Below, piece after piece: positions 6,255-7,115 of a DNA stretch of 7,115 bases; the stretch's first letter is position 1; each line of letters opens with the position of its first letter. Under the pieces are notes generated by a model. It had not been told where the DNA came from. It worked only from the letters and a program-made list of their open reading frames with translations, and ran no database searches. Origin of the DNA: Treponema sp. Its GTDB lineage: Bacteria > Spirochaetota > Spirochaetia > Treponematales > Breznakiellaceae. Position numbers and translations under genes: made by a program. The DNA lies in contig JAISOR010000066.1 in the NCBI GenBank assembly GCA_031275535.1, positions 1 to 7,115 on the forward strand, given 5' to 3'.

Positions 6255-7115
6255 TCACTCCCCTTTTCCCCTGCGGGAATAAAAGGCTATCTTTTCGATA
6301 ACCGCCTTTTCATCTATAGGCTTGGTAAGATGGTCATTCATCCCGCTTTGCAGGCATTTATCGATATCTTCTTTAAAGGCATTGGCGGTCATGGCGACAA
6401 TGGGTATGGTGCCGGCCCGCTCTATTTCAAGGGAACGAATGGCCTGGGTTGCTTCGTATCCGTCCATTTCGGGCATCTGAACATCCATGATAATTAGATC
6501 ATATTTATCGGGATTTTCCTGAAATTTTCCCACCGCCACCATCCCATTTTCCGCGGTATCAATAGAAACCCTGGTGTCTTCCAGGAGGGCTATAAAAATT
6601 TCACGGTTTATCTCAATATCCTCCGCCAAAAGCAGGGACACCCCGGAAAAGTCCGGGTGTCCGGCGCCCCCCGGCAGGACCGCGGACGCGGTACCGGCGC
6701 CGCCGATAACCTGATTGATGGTATCCAGTATCCCGGAACTGAATATAGGCTTGGCAATAAATCTGGTAACCTCCACGGCGCGGGCGGCTTCCTCAATTTT
6801 ACTCCACTCCAAAAATGAGCTTATGATAACCACCGTGTTTTTATCGAACCCGTCGCCAAAGGTCTTGACCAATTCTATGCTTTCGATTCCCGGTTCAAGG
6901 CTAAGGAACACCACATGATAGGGCCTGCCGCCCTCCTGGGCCGTCTTTACCAGCCCGAAGGCCTGCGGGATATCTTCGGCCACGTCCAGGGGCATACCAA
7001 ATTTATCGGTGATGGCTTTAAAGTACCCTTGGGAGTCCCGGTCCATGTCTACCAACAAGAGCCTGATATCCGCGGGTTTAAGACCGCCAAAGGAAAGCGG
7101 GGCCCTCTGCTGCAC
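6255..7115 (-). CDS. C-terminal part of a two-receiver hybrid sensor kinase or response regulator (5' end outside the window)
   Basis: The last 286 residues of a signalling protein that enters from the right edge; the apparent GTG at 7113-7115 is just the window boundary. Two receiver (REC) domains are visible. REC1 (about residues 17-137 of the visible part) retains acidic residues Asp23 and Asp25 and the conserved Lys122 (AKP), but Ser72 sits where the phospho-acceptor aspartate should be (VVFLSLEP), so it is probably not phosphorylatable. REC2 (about 159-280) is complete: the acidic pair Glu165-Asp166 (LLLAEDIEIN), phospho-acceptor Asp211 (IIMDVQMPEMDG), Thr243 (AMTAN) and Lys265 (LTKPID). 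No HPt or DNA-binding domain follows, and the protein ends about 20 residues after Lys265. This layout is typical of hybrid histidine kinases with tandem receivers, with PAS and kinase domains expected upstream, but a stand-alone dual-REC protein cannot be excluded. The signal is unknown. Confidence 0.88.
   Translation of the reverse strand: MQQRAPLSFGGLKPADIRLLLVDMDRDSQGYFKAITDKFGMPLDVAEDIPQAFGLVKTAQEGGRPYHVVFLSLEPGIESIELVKTFGDGFDKNTVVIISSFLEWSKIEEAARAVEVTRFIAKPIFSSGILDTINQVIGGAGTASAVLPGGAGHPDFSGVSLLLAEDIEINREIFIALLEDTRVSIDTAENGMVAVGKFQENPDKYDLIIMDVQMPEMDGYEATQAIRSLEIERAGTIPIVAMTANAFKEDIDKCLQSGMNDHLTKPIDEKAVIEKIAFYSRRGKGE
6636..6662 (-). repeat. Strong imperfect hairpin inside the linker between the two receivers
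   Basis: Bases 6636-6647 and 6652-6662 are inverted repeats giving about 11 base pairs with one bulged C and a 4-base loop. It lies within the coding sequence between REC1 and REC2 (visible residues about 151-159). On the minus strand a TTTT follows a few bases after the stem, but the reading frame continues into REC2. Confidence 0.6.

Noticed and set aside
6229..6262. Bidirectional terminator between the convergent genes
   Set aside because: Only 4-bp pairings are available and there is no T-tract, so an intrinsic terminator is not supported.

Overview
The window looks like an accessory carbohydrate-catabolism locus of a moderately GC-rich bacterium. The proteins and the double-receiver hybrid kinase tail are reminiscent of gut-associated Spirochaetes (Treponema-like). 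That assignment rests on remembered protein style only, because no rRNA or marker gene is present.

Positions 47-5340 hold four same-strand genes with short gaps. They are a class II aldolase, L-rhamnose isomerase (rhaA, the only gene recognised beyond doubt), an FGGY-family sugar kinase, and a zinc-type medium-chain dehydrogenase. Read as a pathway in enzymatic order, RhaA converts L-rhamnose to L-rhamnulose, the kinase makes L-rhamnulose 1-phosphate, and the aldolase splits it into DHAP and L-lactaldehyde. The dehydrogenase would act on lactaldehyde or on a related ketose phosphate. The aldolase has no fused lactaldehyde dehydrogenase domain, unlike the bifunctional aldolase/dehydrogenases of several other bacteria. 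The dehydrogenase family is closer to L-sorbose-1-phosphate reductase than to the usual iron-type FucO reductase, so the last step is the least certain part. No transporter, mutarotase or transcriptional regulator is seen in the window.

The 75-base gap before the kinase (2476-2550) is the main non-coding interval inside the operon. It holds a perfect TATAAT with a weak -35 and an 8-bp inverted repeat whose right arm contains the kinase Shine-Dalgarno sequence.

Downstream on the + strand, after a gap of about 72 bases with a candidate promoter, is an HD-domain metal-dependent phosphohydrolase of unknown substrate. Converging on it from the right edge is the 3' part of a response-regulator or hybrid histidine kinase gene on the minus strand. 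It carries a degenerate receiver followed by an intact receiver and runs off the window. These last two genes have no visible functional tie to rhamnose use. I see no mobile element, CRISPR array, tRNA or rRNA.
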